Source: Sphingobium arseniciresistens (lineage in GTDB: Bacteria; Pseudomonadota; Alphaproteobacteria; Sphingomonadales; Sphingomonadaceae). Taken from it: a stretch of 64,000 nt of DNA. The translations under genes were made by a program, and so were the position numbers. The DNA lies in contig JARFNK010000027.1 of NCBI GenBank assembly GCA_029167225.1, positions 16,519 to 80,518 of the forward strand. Direction: 5' to 3'. Of the stretch, positions 18,501 to 27,838 are shown in pieces (the stretch's first letter is position 1; each line of letters begins with the position of its first letter). Under the pieces are notes generated by a model. The model was not told the origin of the DNA, searched no databases, and worked only from the letters and a program-made list of their open reading frames with translations.

Positions 18501-19280
18501 TCAGGCCGTGTAACGGGCGGCGGGCAGTTTGCGGGACAGGTTGGGACGCAGTGCCGATCGCGCGGCGATAAAGTAATCCAGATCAGTCGTTTCGGGAAGC
18601 GATGGAATGGTGATCGTCTCACCCAGGTCGAGCCCGGCCAGCGCCGCATCGACCATGTCGCCTGCTTCCATCACCATGTCGGCCGGAATGCCGGCGATCT
18701 GCTCATCGTTCCAGATCGCCGTGCGGGTGATGCCGGGCAGCACCGCCTGCACACGCACACCCTTGGCACCCAGCTCGACGCTCAGCGCTTCGGTAAAGGC
18801 AAGGACGAAGGCCTTGGTCGCGGGATAGACCGCCGTGAAGCCGTCCGGCATCAGCGCGGTGACGGAGGTGATGTTGATGATCGTGCCCTTGCCCTGCGCG
18901 GCGAGGCGCGGTGCGATCGCTGCCGACAGCCGGGTGACGGCCAGCACGTTGAGGTCGATCATGCCGGTCAGATGGGCCGGGTCGGCAGCGATGAAGCTGT
19001 CTTCGCCCGCGATGCCGGCATTGTTGACAAGGCCGGTGATGCTGCCGTCTTCGCGCAGCCGGGCCTCGACAAGGGCAAGGTCTTCCGCCTTGGCGAGATC
19101 GGCCGACAGCGTCTCGACGCTTACGCCGGTTTCCGCGCTCAGCCGATCGGCCAGCGCCGCCAGCTTTTCGGCGCGGCGGGCGACGAGGATGAGGTCGTGT
19201 CCGCGCCGGGCGAGCCGTTCGGCATAGACGGCGCCGATGCCATCGGAGGCGCCCGTGATGAGAATGGTTCCTTCGGTCAT
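18501..19280 (-). CDS. Short-chain dehydrogenase/reductase (SDR)
   Basis: A 259-residue classical SDR. The cofactor loop TGASDGIG is at residues 9-16, NNAG near 86-89, and the catalytic YPATK tetrad segment near 152-156, with an Asn and the Ser of NITSV upstream. ARR after beta-2 suggests NADP(H) preference. Substrate is unknown. It sits between a small membrane protein and an alpha/beta hydrolase, downstream of a GlxA/AraC-regulated intergenic region. Confidence 0.9.
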   Translation of the reverse strand: MTEGTILITGASDGIGAVYAERLARRGHDLILVARRAEKLAALADRLSAETGVSVETLSADLAKAEDLALVEARLREDGSITGLVNNAGIAGEDSFIAADPAHLTGMIDLNVLAVTRLSAAIAPRLAAQGKGTIINITSVTALMPDGFTAVYPATKAFVLAFTEALSVELGAKGVRVQAVLPGITRTAIWNDEQIAGIPADMVMEAGDMVDAALAGLDLGETITIPSLPETTDLDYFIAARSALRPNLSRKLPAARYTA

Positions 19281-19350
19281 GTCAGTGTTCCTTGAATAAG
19301 AAGGGGGAGGGCGGCGGCGACCGTCCTGGCCGCCGCGCGCTGGGGATCGT

Positions 19351-20178
19351 TCAGCTCTGGATGAAGTCGAGCAGGTCGGCGTTGAAGCGGTCCTGATGAG
19401 TCTGCGTCAGCCCATGGTCGGCGCCCTCATAGACCTTGAGCACTGCATGCTTGATGATCTTCACGGTCGAGAGGGCGGCCGCGCCGATCGGGACGATCTG
19501 GTCGTCATCGCCGTGCAGGACGAGCGTGGGCTTGTCGAACTTCGCAAGGTCGGCGTGGAAATCGCTTTCTGAAAAGGCGCGGATGCTGTCGAGCTGGCCC
19601 TTCAGCCCGCCCATCATGCCCTGCAGCCAGAAGCTGTCGCGAATGCCCTCCGAAAGCACCGCGCCCTTGCGGTTGTAGCCGTAGAAGGGCACGACCAGAT
19701 CCTTGAAGAACTGGCTGCGATTGTCATAGGTGCCCTTGCGGATGCCGTCGAACACGTCGATGGGCAGGCCGCCGGGATTGGCCTCGGTCTTCAGCATCAG
19801 CGGGGGTACCGCGCCGATCAGGCCGATCTTCGCCACCCGCGCCGTGCCGTGCCGGCCGATATAGCGGGTCACTTCGCCGCCGCCGGTCGAATGGCCGACG
19901 AGGATCGCGTCATGCAGGTCCAGCGTCTCGATCAGCTCGGCCAGATCGTCGGCATATTGGTCCATGGTGTTGTTGTCCCACACCTGGTCGGAACGGCCAT
20001 GGCTGCGGCGGTCATGGGCGATGACGCGAAAGCCCTTGTTCGCAAAGAAGACCATCTGCGCGTCCCAGGCATCGGCGGTCAGCGGCCAGCCATGGGAGAA
20101 GACGATGGGCTGCGCATCCTTGCTGCCCCAGTCCTTGTAGAAGATGCGGGTGCCGTCCTTGGTTGTGATCGTGCTCAT
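19351..20178 (-). CDS. Alpha/beta hydrolase, cofactor-free chloroperoxidase/esterase type
   Basis: 275 residues with the features of the arylesterase/non-heme chloroperoxidase group: [12 protein letters not shown] opening, SHGWPL oxyanion segment, GHSTGG nucleophile elbow (Ser about 96), LHGDDD near 223 and the ADHG histidine near 253. The usual DRRGHGRS appears as DRRSHGRS, a single Gly-to-Ser change. It probably hydrolyses esters in the cytoplasm; peroxidase activity is only possible. ATG 20178 follows AAGGAACAGG. It is divergent from the GlxA-type regulator. Confidence 0.9.
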   Translation of the reverse strand: MSTITTKDGTRIFYKDWGSKDAQPIVFSHGWPLTADAWDAQMVFFANKGFRVIAHDRRSHGRSDQVWDNNTMDQYADDLAELIETLDLHDAILVGHSTGGGEVTRYIGRHGTARVAKIGLIGAVPPLMLKTEANPGGLPIDVFDGIRKGTYDNRSQFFKDLVVPFYGYNRKGAVLSEGIRDSFWLQGMMGGLKGQLDSIRAFSESDFHADLAKFDKPTLVLHGDDDQIVPIGAAALSTVKIIKHAVLKVYEGADHGLTQTHQDRFNADLLDFIQS

Positions 20179-20260
20179 GTCCCTGTTCCTTTCAATGTCG
20201 AAGGAGCGGCTTGCTCCATGACTTGAAGGAATAGGGCTGCTGCGGCATCGTCGGCATTGG

Positions 20261-20293
20261 CGGTTCTGACAATAGGCGAGCCGATTCCGACAA
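20261..20293 (+). promoter_or_regulatory. Tandem AraC-type binding site candidate
   Basis: Two 12-base copies, CGGTTCTGACAA (20261-20272) and CGATTCCGACAA (20282-20293), agree at 10 of 12 positions and start exactly 21 bp apart, so they face the same side of the helix. Direct repeats two turns apart are the usual target of AraC-family proteins. They lie between the alpha/beta hydrolase and the GlxA-type regulator. Confidence 0.55.
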
Positions 20294-20315
20294 AGCAGCG
20301 AAAGGCAGGGCCAGC

Positions 20316-21350
20316 GTGGCGAAAAGCGGACGGACCGGAGCAGGCCAGGCCGGAGCGGGACAGGCGGGCACGCCGGCCGGCCAACCCGGAGCCGAGGTCG
20401 GGATCGTGCTCTATCCCGGCTGCCAGCAGGCGATGGTGCATGGCATGACGGACCTGCTCGCGATCGCCGGCCATTTCTCGGCCAGCCATGGCGGCCCGGT
20501 GGTGCGCGTCAGCCACTGGCAGCCGGACGAGACGGGCTGCTTCATCCGCAGCTTCGATACTCATGCCGATCATGACAGCCAGCCGGAAATCCTGATCGCG
20601 CCCGGCCGGCTCACCGGGCCTCCCGATGCAATCGAGGCGGCGCCCTATGCCCGCTGGATGCTGGACCGCCATGCGCAGGGCGCGACGCTCGGCTCCACCT
20701 GTGGCGGCGCGTTCCTGCTCGCGGCCACCGGGCTGCTTGCCGGGCGCCCGGCGACCACCCACTGGCTGTTCGCCGATGATTTCCGCCAGCGCTTCCCCGA
20801 TGTGCTGCTGGATGCCGACCGGATGGTGATCGAGGATGGCGACATCATCACCGCCGGCGGGCTGATGGCGTGGACGGACCTTGGCATCCGGCTGGTCGAC
20901 CGGCTGCTGGGGCCAAGCGTGATGATAGAGACGGCGCGCTTCCTGCTGGTCGATCCGGCGGGGCGGGAGCAGCGCCACTACAGCAGCTTCGCCCCGCGCC
21001 TGACCCATGGCGACGAGCCGGTGCTGAAGGTGCAGCACTGGCTGCAGGGCAAGGGCGGCCGGGCCGTCAGCGTGGCGCAGATGGCGGACATGGCGGGGCT
21101 GGAGGAGCGCACCTTCCTGCGCCGCTTCAAGCACGCCACCGGCCTGCGCCCGATCGAATATGCCCAGCATCTGCGCGTGGGCAAGGCGCGCGAACTGCTG
21201 GAGTTTACCCGCCGCCCCGTCGATCAGGTCGCCTGGGCCGTGGGCTATGAGGATGCCGCCGCCTTCCGCCGGGTGTTCCATCGGATCATGGGGTTGTCGC
21301 CGGGGGATTATCGGCAGCGCTTTTCGGCGGGGAGCGCGCAGGCGGCTTAG
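20316..21350 (+). CDS. GlxA-family transcriptional regulator (DJ-1/PfpI domain plus AraC HTH)
   Basis: A 344-residue protein starting at GTG 20316. The N-terminal ~200 residues form a DJ-1/PfpI-like domain with the elbow segment [16 protein letters not shown] and the ITAGG motif. The C-terminal ~100 residues hold the two AraC helix-turn-helix units ([24 protein letters not shown] and [22 protein letters not shown]). Such regulators often control neighbouring detoxification or amine-degradation genes. Here it faces the hydrolase-SDR-membrane protein genes, with paired sites in between, so it probably controls them. Confidence 0.92.
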   Translation: MAKSGRTGAGQAGAGQAGTPAGQPGAEVGIVLYPGCQQAMVHGMTDLLAIAGHFSASHGGPVVRVSHWQPDETGCFIRSFDTHADHDSQPEILIAPGRLTGPPDAIEAAPYARWMLDRHAQGATLGSTCGGAFLLAATGLLAGRPATTHWLFADDFRQRFPDVLLDADRMVIEDGDIITAGGLMAWTDLGIRLVDRLLGPSVMIETARFLLVDPAGREQRHYSSFAPRLTHGDEPVLKVQHWLQGKGGRAVSVAQMADMAGLEERTFLRRFKHATGLRPIEYAQHLRVGKARELLEFTRRPVDQVAWAVGYEDAAAFRRVFHRIMGLSPGDYRQRFSAGSAQAA

Positions 21351-21776
21351 GAGGTAGGGGCGTTCAGTTTTGCTCTCTCCCCTGCCTACCAGGGAGGGGA
21401 GAAGGAGGGGGGGCAACCAGTCGATTCCGTTCAGGCAGAAACGGCGCGTGGCCCGGCTTGAGCAGGAACCCAGGATCGGTGGGCGCGTCCTCGCCTTGGG
21501 CTCCTGCTTTCGCAGGAGCACGGCCCTGCAGGGCGATGCCTTGTACGGTCACGCTCCATTGCAGCCCGTTTCGCGCAATGCCCGTCGTCAAAGACATCCT
21601 CCATCCACCCAAACCCTCCCGCTGCCCGTCATTTTCATCGCCCCGGCGAGCGACATTGCGTTTTTGGCGTTTTGCCTCTAAGGGGCGCTCAGCAAAGATA
21701 CTCGCCTTCTTCTGCACGCCAAAGCGCCGCCATGGGAGCGGACCATGGCGCCCCCGGCGACCAGATTGAAAGACCA
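21351..21776. other. Intergenic region with repeat-like palindromes before the helicase gene
   Basis: No coding frame is convincing in this 426-base gap. It holds a pyrimidine/purine inverted repeat around 21371-21405 and two tight palindromes at 21500-21534, listed separately. The last ~120 bases, which are AT-richer, probably carry the promoter and a long 5' leader of the DEAD-box helicase gene, as is common for such genes. Confidence 0.55.
21500..21534. repeat. REP-like palindromic element
   Basis: An 8-bp stem GCTCCTGC/GCAGGAGC with a TTTC loop (21500-21519) is followed by the perfect palindrome GCCCTGCAGGGC (21523-21534). The CTCCTGCTTTCGCAGGAGCACG motif resembles short dispersed intergenic repeats common in sphingomonad genomes. 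There is no T-tract, so it is not a typical terminator. Only one copy is in this window. Confidence 0.5.
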
Positions 21777-23573
21777 ATGACTTTTCAGAACATCCCCACG
21801 CTTCTTTCCGAAGCGCTTACCGCCCGTGGTTACGCCACGCTTACCCCCGTGCAGTCGGCCGTGCTGGAGGAAGAGGCGCTTGGCCGCGACCTCGTCGTCT
21901 CCGCGCAGACCGGATCGGGCAAGACCGTCGCCTTCGGGCTCGCCATGGCGACCGAACTGCTGTTCGAGGATGGCCGCCCCAATGTCGCGGGCCTGCCCAA
22001 GGCACTGGTGATCGCGCCGACGCGCGAGCTGGCGCTGCAGGTCGGGCGTGAGTTCGAGTGGCTCTATAGCCCCGCCGGCCTGCGCATCGCGCATTGCGTG
22101 GGCGGCATGGACGCGGCGAAGGAACGCCGTTCGCTGGCCCAGGGCGCGCATATCGTCGTGGGCACCCCCGGCCGCCTGCGCGACCATATGGAACGCGGCG
22201 CGCTCGACCTGTCGGAACTGTCCGTCGCGGTGCTCGACGAAGCCGACGAGATGCTCGACATGGGCTTCCGCGAAGACCTTGAGCAGTTGCTCGACGCGAC
22301 GCCGGAGGGCCGCCGCACGCTGCTCTTCTCGGCGACCATGCCCAAGCCGATCGTCGCGCTGGCCCGCCGCTACCAGAAGGACGCGCTGCGCATCTCGACC
22401 GTAGGCGAGGATCGTGGCCATGGCGACATCAGCTACCAGGCCGTCACCGTCGCGCCTGCCGATGTCGAAAATGCCGTCGTCAACCTGCTGCGCCTGCACG
22501 ACGCACCAACCGCGATGCTGTTCTGCGCCACCCGCGAATCGGTGCGCCATCTCCACAGCAGCCTGACCGATCGCGGCTTTGCCGTCGTGGCGCTGTCGGG
22601 TGAGCATAGCCAGAACGAGCGCAACCAGGCGCTGCAGGCGCTGCGCGATCGCCGCGCCCGCATCTGCGTGGCGACCGACGTCGCCGCGCGCGGCATCGAC
22701 CTGCCCACGCTCAGCCTGGTCATCCATGTCGAGATCCCGCGCGACGCCGAGACGCTGCAGCACCGTTCCGGCCGTACCGGTCGCGCCGGCAAGAAGGGGA
22801 CGGCCGTGCTGATCGTGCCCTATCCGCGCCGTCGCCGTGTCGAATCGATGCTGCGCGGGGCGAAAATCCCGGCGGAATGGATGTCCGCGCCGACCCCGCA
22901 GGATATTCGCGTGGCCGATCGCGATCGCCTGCTCACCACCCTGCTGGAGCCGATCGAGGTCGATGACGAGGATCGCGCGCTGGCCGCGCGGCTGCTCGCC
23001 GAGCGCAGCCCGGAGGACATCGCCGCCGCCCTCGTTCACGCCCATCGTGGCCGGATGCCGCAGCCCGAGGAACTGCTCGACGCCGACAGCGCCGCCGAGC
23101 GTTCGCAGGGGCCGCGCCCCGGCTTCGAGGACACGGTGTGGTTCGCGATGGATGTCGGCCGCAAGCATAATGCCGATCCGCGCTGGCTGCTGCCGCTGAT
23201 CTGCCGCCGCGGCCATATCGGCCGGGGTGAGATCGGCGCGATCCGCGTCGTCGCCGACATGTCCATGTTCGAAATCCCGCGCGCCGTGGCTGGCCGCTTC
23301 CTGGCGGCGGTGAAGCGTACTGCCCAGCCGGACGAGGATGGCGAGGGCAGCGTTCGCATCGAGCCGATGGACAGCCCCCCGCGCGAGCAGGCCAAGCGTA
23401 ACCGCAATGGGCCCAATGGCCCCGCGCCGGCACGTCATGGCGCGAAGCCCTTTGCCTCGCGCGGGCCCAAGCCGGGTGGCTTCGGCGGTCCGCGTGGCGG
23501 CCATGAAGGCCCACGCGAAGGCGGCAAGCGTCCCTTCAAGGGCGGACCCAAGGGCCCGCACCGGGGCAAATGA
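21777..23573 (+). CDS. DEAD-box RNA helicase with DbpA-like RNA-binding domain
   Basis: 598 residues from ATG 21777. Helicase motifs are all present: Q-motif TPVQ, AQTGSGKT near residue 40, PTRELALQ, TPGR, DEAD (VLDEADEML), SAT, then ARGID and HRSGRTGR. After the helicase core there is a DbpA-type RNA-binding domain near residues 455-525 (WFAMDVGRKHNADPRWLLPLICRRG). A basic, Gly/Pro/Arg-rich tail follows (GGFGGPRGG-type). This domain set points to ribosome assembly or cold adaptation. Its stop overlaps the start of the YaiI-family gene. Confidence 0.93.
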   Translation: MTFQNIPTLLSEALTARGYATLTPVQSAVLEEEALGRDLVVSAQTGSGKTVAFGLAMATELLFEDGRPNVAGLPKALVIAPTRELALQVGREFEWLYSPAGLRIAHCVGGMDAAKERRSLAQGAHIVVGTPGRLRDHMERGALDLSELSVAVLDEADEMLDMGFREDLEQLLDATPEGRRTLLFSATMPKPIVALARRYQKDALRISTVGEDRGHGDISYQAVTVAPADVENAVVNLLRLHDAPTAMLFCATRESVRHLHSSLTDRGFAVVALSGEHSQNERNQALQALRDRRARICVATDVAARGIDLPTLSLVIHVEIPRDAETLQHRSGRTGRAGKKGTAVLIVPYPRRRRVESMLRGAKIPAEWMSAPTPQDIRVADRDRLLTTLLEPIEVDDEDRALAARLLAERSPEDIAAALVHAHRGRMPQPEELLDADSAAERSQGPRPGFEDTVWFAMDVGRKHNADPRWLLPLICRRGHIGRGEIGAIRVVADMSMFEIPRAVAGRFLAAVKRTAQPDEDGEGSVRIEPMDSPPREQAKRNRNGPNGPAPARHGAKPFASRGPKPGGFGGPRGGHEGPREGGKRPFKGGPKGPHRGK

Positions 23574-24028
23574 TCCGGCTGCTCGTCGATGCTGATGCGT
23601 GCCCGGTGAAGGAGGAGATCTACAAGGTCGCCTTCCGCCACGCCGTGCCGGTCAGCATCGTGAGCAACAGCCCGTTCCGGGTGCCGCAGCACCCGCTGAT
23701 CGAGCGGATCGTGGTGAGCGACGGCTTCGACGCGGCGGACGACTGGATCGCGGAGCGCGCGGATGGCGCCAGCGTCTGCATTACCGCCGACATCCTGCTG
23801 GCGGATCGCTGCCTGAAGGCGGGGGCGATCGTCATTGCGCCCAATGGCCGGCCGTTCACGCCCAATTCGATCGGCAGCGCGGTCGCCACCCGCGCGATCA
23901 TGGCGGACTTGCGCGCGGGCGCGGTCGGCGACGCCATTGGCGGCCCGCCGCCTTTCTCCAAGACCGACCGTTCGCGCTTCCTGTCGGCGCTGGACGAAGC
24001 GCTGGTGCGGCTCGCGCGACGTCGCTGA
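23570..24028 (+). CDS. YaiI/YqxD (DUF188) family protein
   Basis: A 152-residue cytoplasmic protein starting at ATG 23570, overlapping the helicase stop by 4 bases. It opens with LLVDADACPVKEEIYKVA, the signature of the DUF188 family, and later has DDWIAERA...ITADILLADRCL and GGPPPFSKTDRSRFL. The acidic residues resemble a PIN-like nuclease centre, but no member has a firmly established activity. Translational coupling to an RNA helicase hints at an RNA-related role. Confidence 0.92.
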   Translation: MIRLLVDADACPVKEEIYKVAFRHAVPVSIVSNSPFRVPQHPLIERIVVSDGFDAADDWIAERADGASVCITADILLADRCLKAGAIVIAPNGRPFTPNSIGSAVATRAIMADLRAGAVGDAIGGPPPFSKTDRSRFLSALDEALVRLARRR

Positions 24029-24062
24029 GGCGCGTGAGCGCGGCGACCGCCGATCACGCGCC
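24029..24062. terminator. Possible hairpin after the helicase operon
   Basis: GGCGCGTGA (24029-24037) pairs with TCACGCGCC (24054-24062), with an inner CGGCG/CGCCG pairing. It directly follows the stop codon and lies between converging genes, but there is no T-run, so termination here is uncertain. Confidence 0.35.
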
Positions 24063-24104
24063 GCTCGACTGCCTCTGTGCTTCTAATTCGCTGTCTTCGG
24101 CTGT

Positions 24105-25379
24105 TCAGGCGACGTCGCTGCGCGGCGGCAACAACCTCATGCTGCGCGGCAGGGGGTCGCCGGCCAAGATCATGGCGCGGAGCTTGTCCCAATCGCCCAG
24201 GTTCCAATGTTCCGGCCGTTCGTCGCTGACGATCTGGTCGCCGGTCATGCCGTCGGAAAGGATGACGTCTTCATAGGCGAGCGGCATGTCGTCCGGGATG
24301 GCGTGGAACACGCGCACCCTGGGCGGTCCCGCATGGGTCTTGCGCCGTTCGCCCAGTACGACGCCCAGGCGGTGCGATCGCAGGCGGACGAGCATGCCGA
24401 CGGGATAGATGCCGACGGTCTGGACGAAATTGAACATCAGCGCCTGGTCGAGATGCCCGTGCCAGTTGCGCATCTGCGTGACCGCGTCCTCGGGCGTCCA
24501 TGCCGACTTGTAGATGCGGTTGGAGGTCAGCGCGTCATAGATGTCGCAGATCGCCCCCATGCGCGCGGGCAGGCTGAGCTGATCGCCGGCAAGGCCGAAG
24601 GGGTAGCCGGTGCCGTCGATCTTCTCATGATGATGCAGGCAGATGTCGAGCACCACGTCGGGAACGCCCTCGCCGCCCTTCAGCATGTCGTAGCCGCGCT
24701 CGCAATGGGTCTTCACCAGCGTCCACTCGTCGGGCGTGAGCTTGCCCGGCTTGTTCAGGATATCGCTGGGGATCACCATCTTGCCGACGTCGTGGAGCAG
24801 GCCGCCCATGCCCAATGTGCGCAGCGCCGAGTCGTCCAGTTCCAGCCTGCGGCCGAAGCTGACCATCAGCGCGCACACCGCGACAGAATGCATATAGGTA
24901 TATTCGTCCTTGTTCTTCAGCCGCGTGAGGCCAAGGAACATGGAGGGGTTGGCGATGACGGATTCGGTGATGTCGTCGACCAGGTCGGTGACTTTGCTCG
25001 CCTGGATCGCCTCGCCCAGCCGCGCTTCCTCGAACAGGCTGCGCATCACCGTGCGGGCGCGATTGACCGTGCGGGTCGCGCGCTCCCGCTCGGCCTTGCT
25101 GGAACGGCGCTCGGTCGGCCGAGGCACCACGGGGCGCAGCGCGGGGCACGGCTTGACGGAGGCGACGGGCAAAACGGCCTGCATGTCGGGCACGACATCC
25201 AGCCCTTTCGTCACGTCGATGACGAGCGCCGGAAGGCCGCTCTCGCGAAGGCGCGCCAATGTCTCGACATCGGCGATCACGAATCGCCGGCGCCAGAAGG
25301 GATGCGTGAGCCACGGCCCTTCCAGTTCATGGATGTACATGCCGATCCGTAGCTGGTCCGGCCGAATCCGCTTCAACAT
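24105..25379 (-). CDS. HD-GYP c-di-GMP phosphodiesterase with DUF3391 N-terminus
   Basis: 424 residues from ATG 25379. A GTG six bases further upstream is also possible. Residues 1-110 form the DUF3391 domain (RIRPDQLRIGMYIHELEGPWLTHPFWR). The HD-GYP domain follows with LLHDVGKM (HD pair), HCERGYDML, HHEKIDGTGYPFGL (HHExxDGxGYP) and ARMGAICDIYDALTSNR. The catalytic histidines and the GYP motif are intact, so hydrolysis of c-di-GMP is expected. It lies 25 bases downstream of a diguanylate cyclase gene on the same strand, giving a make-and-break pair for the messenger. Confidence 0.93.
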   Translation of the reverse strand: MLKRIRPDQLRIGMYIHELEGPWLTHPFWRRRFVIADVETLARLRESGLPALVIDVTKGLDVVPDMQAVLPVASVKPCPALRPVVPRPTERRSSKAERERATRTVNRARTVMRSLFEEARLGEAIQASKVTDLVDDITESVIANPSMFLGLTRLKNKDEYTYMHSVAVCALMVSFGRRLELDDSALRTLGMGGLLHDVGKMVIPSDILNKPGKLTPDEWTLVKTHCERGYDMLKGGEGVPDVVLDICLHHHEKIDGTGYPFGLAGDQLSLPARMGAICDIYDALTSNRIYKSAWTPEDAVTQMRNWHGHLDQALMFNFVQTVGIYPVGMLVRLRSHRLGVVLGERRKTHAGPPRVRVFHAIPDDMPLAYEDVILSDGMTGDQIVSDERPEHWNLGDWDKLRAMILAGDPLPRSMRLLPPRSDVA

Positions 25380-25404
25380 GGGCACGGTCCCCGCAAGCTG
25401 GCGC

Positions 25405-26124
25405 TCATGCCCTCATCCTGACCTGGTTTCTGCCGTTGTTCTTCGCATGGTACATGGCCATGTCGGCTTCGCGCACGCCATCCTGGACGCTGCGGATTCG
25501 GCGTCCGCCGGCAATGCCGACGCTGATCGTCAGGGGAATGCGCGTGCCCGCCCGGTCCCTCAATTCCAGCGTCTCGACAGACCGGCGCAGGCGTTCGGCC
25601 ATGCCGGTGACGGGATCGTCCTGCTCCACGGGCACATAGATGGCGAACTCCTCGCCGCCGATCCGCGCCACCAGATCGCTCCCCTTGCGAATGGACGAAC
25701 GGAGCGCCGTGGCCACCGCACAGAGGGCATGATCGCCCGCTTCATGGCCGTGGCTGTCGTTGATTCTCTTGAAATGGTCGATGTCGATCAGGATGAACCA
25801 GCCCGACGACTCGGCCTGAAGCGACTCGGCGCGGGCGAAGAAGGCGGACCGGTTGAGCAGCCCGGTCAGCTGGTCGCGCTCGACCATTTCCTTCATGCTG
25901 GCATAGGCGGTGTGCAGCTCGCTATTGAGCTGGCGGCTGCGGGAATCCTGGCGAACAAGCAGTAAAACCACCGGAAAAGACACGACAAGCGAACACAGCA
26001 TGCCGAAGATCCAGTAGCGCGGCGGGATCTCCATGTTCGGAAATTGCGATACGATCGCCATCAGCGCTACAGTGGCACTGAGCGAGAAAAGGAGCGCAAC
26101 AACGATCTTGTACCGCGAGGACAT
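25405..26124 (-). CDS. Membrane-anchored diguanylate cyclase (GGDEF)
   Basis: A 239-residue protein with two membrane segments (residues about 6-26 and 37-57), a short coiled linker, then a full GGDEF domain (about 80-238). The active loop is RIGGEEF at 154-160, and DIDHFKRIND is present for metal binding, so synthesis of c-di-GMP is expected. The inhibitory site, normally RxxD five residues before GGEEF, reads KGSD, so product inhibition may be lost. ATG 26124 follows an AGGAAA site. It is co-directional with the HD-GYP gene. Confidence 0.93.
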   Translation of the reverse strand: MSSRYKIVVALLFSLSATVALMAIVSQFPNMEIPPRYWIFGMLCSLVVSFPVVLLLVRQDSRSRQLNSELHTAYASMKEMVERDQLTGLLNRSAFFARAESLQAESSGWFILIDIDHFKRINDSHGHEAGDHALCAVATALRSSIRKGSDLVARIGGEEFAIYVPVEQDDPVTGMAERLRRSVETLELRDRAGTRIPLTISVGIAGGRRIRSVQDGVREADMAMYHAKNNGRNQVRMRA

Positions 26125-26213
26125 AGGGCTTTCCTACCGCGATAGCCTATCCGGCAGGTTAACGAAGTGTCCGGCCGTGCCTTCGCGCTGAAGGAAAGAG
26201 CAGGCTTTCGCCC

Positions 26214-27350
26214 TCAGGCGAAAACAGGCTCGGCAGCCATGGTCTGCTCAATCCATCCGCCGCCCAGAACCCGGTCGCCATCATAGAGCACCGCTGCCTG
26301 GCCCGGCGCGACTCCATATTCGGGCTGGTCGAAGCGCAGCACGCCATTTTCGAGCCGTGCCGGTGCGGGGCGGGCCATGGAGCGCACCTTGGCCAGGAGC
26401 GGACCCTGAAAGTCGCCGCCCAGCCAGTTCATCTCGCTGAGCTGTGCGCCGCCGACCGCCAGCGCGATGCGCGGACCGACGATCACGCGCCGCGTTTCCG
26501 CATCGATGCGCACGACGTAGAGCGGCTCGGCCTGGCCGCCGACCTCAAGGCCACGCCGCTGGCCGACGGTATAGTGGATGAGGCCGCGATGAGTGCCCAG
26601 CACGCGGCCGTCGATATGCACGATCTCGCCCTCGGTATCGGCATCGGGTCGCACCTTCCGCACCACCTTCGCATAGTCGCCGTCCGGCACGAAGCAGATG
26701 TCTTGGCTGTCGGGCTTGGCAGCGACGCCAAGGCCCATTTCCGCGGCGATGGCGCGGACCTGCGCCTTGGGCATGGCGCCCAGGGGAAAGCGTAGATAGT
26801 CGAGCTGGGCCTGGGTCGTGGCGAAAAGGAAATAGCTCTGGTCGCGCGCGGGATCGGCGGCACGGTGCAGCTGCGCGCCGCCATCGGCGCCGATCACGCG
26901 GCGGACATAATGGCCGGTCGCCAGGCAGTCTGCGCCCAGGTCGCGCGCGAGCGCGAACAGATCGGTAAACTTGACGCCCATGTTGCAGCGCACGCACGGA
27001 ATGGGGGTGCGGCCCGCCATATATTCATCGGCAAAACCAGAGATCACCGACTCGCGGAACCGGCTTTCATAATCGAAGACATAATGAGCGATGCCGAGGC
27101 TGTCGGCGACCGCGCGGGCGTCCCGGATGTCCTGCCCGGCGCAGCAGCTTCCCGTCCGCCCCGTCGCTTCGCCATGATCGTAGAGCTGCAAGGTGACGCC
27201 GATCGTTTCGGCCCCGCTGCGCGCGGCGAGCGCGGCCACGACGCTTGAGTCGACACCGCCCGACATGGCGACGACGATGCGCCGGCCGGCCATGGGAAGG
27301 GGCAACTGGAAATCTGCTGGCGCAAGGCCGCTCTGTGGTTCTGAAGGCAT
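26214..27350 (-). CDS. mnmA: tRNA-specific 2-thiouridylase MnmA
   Basis: 378 residues from ATG 27350. The PP-loop SGGVDSS is at residues 30-36. The two catalytic cysteine regions are visible ([14 protein letters not shown] with [11 protein letters not shown], and QDICFVPDG), as is the HYVRR segment. MnmA transfers sulfur to U34 of tRNAs for Lys, Glu and Gln in the cytoplasm. Length matches the family (360-380). An upstream in-frame start at 27410 would add a basic leader that the family lacks. Confidence 0.95.
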   Translation of the reverse strand: MPSEPQSGLAPADFQLPLPMAGRRIVVAMSGGVDSSVVAALAARSGAETIGVTLQLYDHGEATGRTGSCCAGQDIRDARAVADSLGIAHYVFDYESRFRESVISGFADEYMAGRTPIPCVRCNMGVKFTDLFALARDLGADCLATGHYVRRVIGADGGAQLHRAADPARDQSYFLFATTQAQLDYLRFPLGAMPKAQVRAIAAEMGLGVAAKPDSQDICFVPDGDYAKVVRKVRPDADTEGEIVHIDGRVLGTHRGLIHYTVGQRRGLEVGGQAEPLYVVRIDAETRRVIVGPRIALAVGGAQLSEMNWLGGDFQGPLLAKVRSMARPAPARLENGVLRFDQPEYGVAPGQAAVLYDGDRVLGGGWIEQTMAAEPVFA

Positions 27351-27434
27351 GGGCCGCCAATATAGGCCGGATCCGCTCGCTCTGCCACCCCCGGTTAAGC
27401 GGGGCTTCATTACACCTAACAGTCTGTGACCGGG

Positions 27435-27447
27435 TGATTTACCGGCA
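27435..27447 (+). promoter_or_regulatory. 13-base repeat TGATTTACCGGCA, copy 1
   Basis: The same 13 bases occur at 27839-27851. This copy starts 42 bases before the ATG of the 116-residue hypothetical gene. The location just before two successive start codons suggests a shared regulatory or promoter element; the binding protein is unknown. Confidence 0.45.
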
Positions 27448-27476
27448 ATTATCCTTTTGTCGCTAGCACTAAGGTC

Positions 27477-27827
27477 ATGGATCTAGGCTTTTCCCTGACG
27501 CTGCAGCTGGCTGCCGATGAAATTCCCTTGGCAGAGGTTGCTCATGCGATGGAGCTGGATGTCGTTCTTGCCGCAGCTGCAGCAAGGCAGGCGTCCAGTC
27601 CCACGGCGCATGAAATGGCGCTCATCCTGCGGGGGCAGGAAGGCGGAGAGGACAAGGTCCAGACACTGGCCAACATGTTTGCGCCACGTGTCGGCGGCGT
27701 CATGGGCGCTGCCTGCCTCAGCGGCAGCTTCAACCCGATTGTCGCTGAGGTCGTTACGGTGGGGAAATGTGATGAACGGGCCATTTACCTCGGCGATTTA
27801 GCCGATGTTCAAGGCTCTGGTCGATAA
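27477..27827 (+). CDS. Hypothetical protein upstream of sciP
   Basis: A 116-residue frame, ATG at 27477, with codon use like neighbouring genes (G/C mostly at third positions). It has no signal peptide or membrane segment. The first half is alanine-rich and helical; the second half contains a glycine-rich segment ([16 protein letters not shown]). It is not recognised. It is preceded by the same 13-base sequence that precedes sciP 45 bases downstream, which suggests joint control. It could be spurious, since its ribosome site (AAGG, close to the ATG) is weak. Confidence 0.5.
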   Translation: MDLGFSLTLQLAADEIPLAEVAHAMELDVVLAAAAARQASSPTAHEMALILRGQEGGEDKVQTLANMFAPRVGGVMGAACLSGSFNPIVAEVVTVGKCDERAIYLGDLADVQGSGR

Positions 27828-27838
27828 CTCGACCACCA

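Noticed and set aside
27360-27480. CtrA box (TTAA-N7-TTAA) upstream of the sciP region
   Set aside because: Only single TTAA half-sites are present at the wrong spacing.
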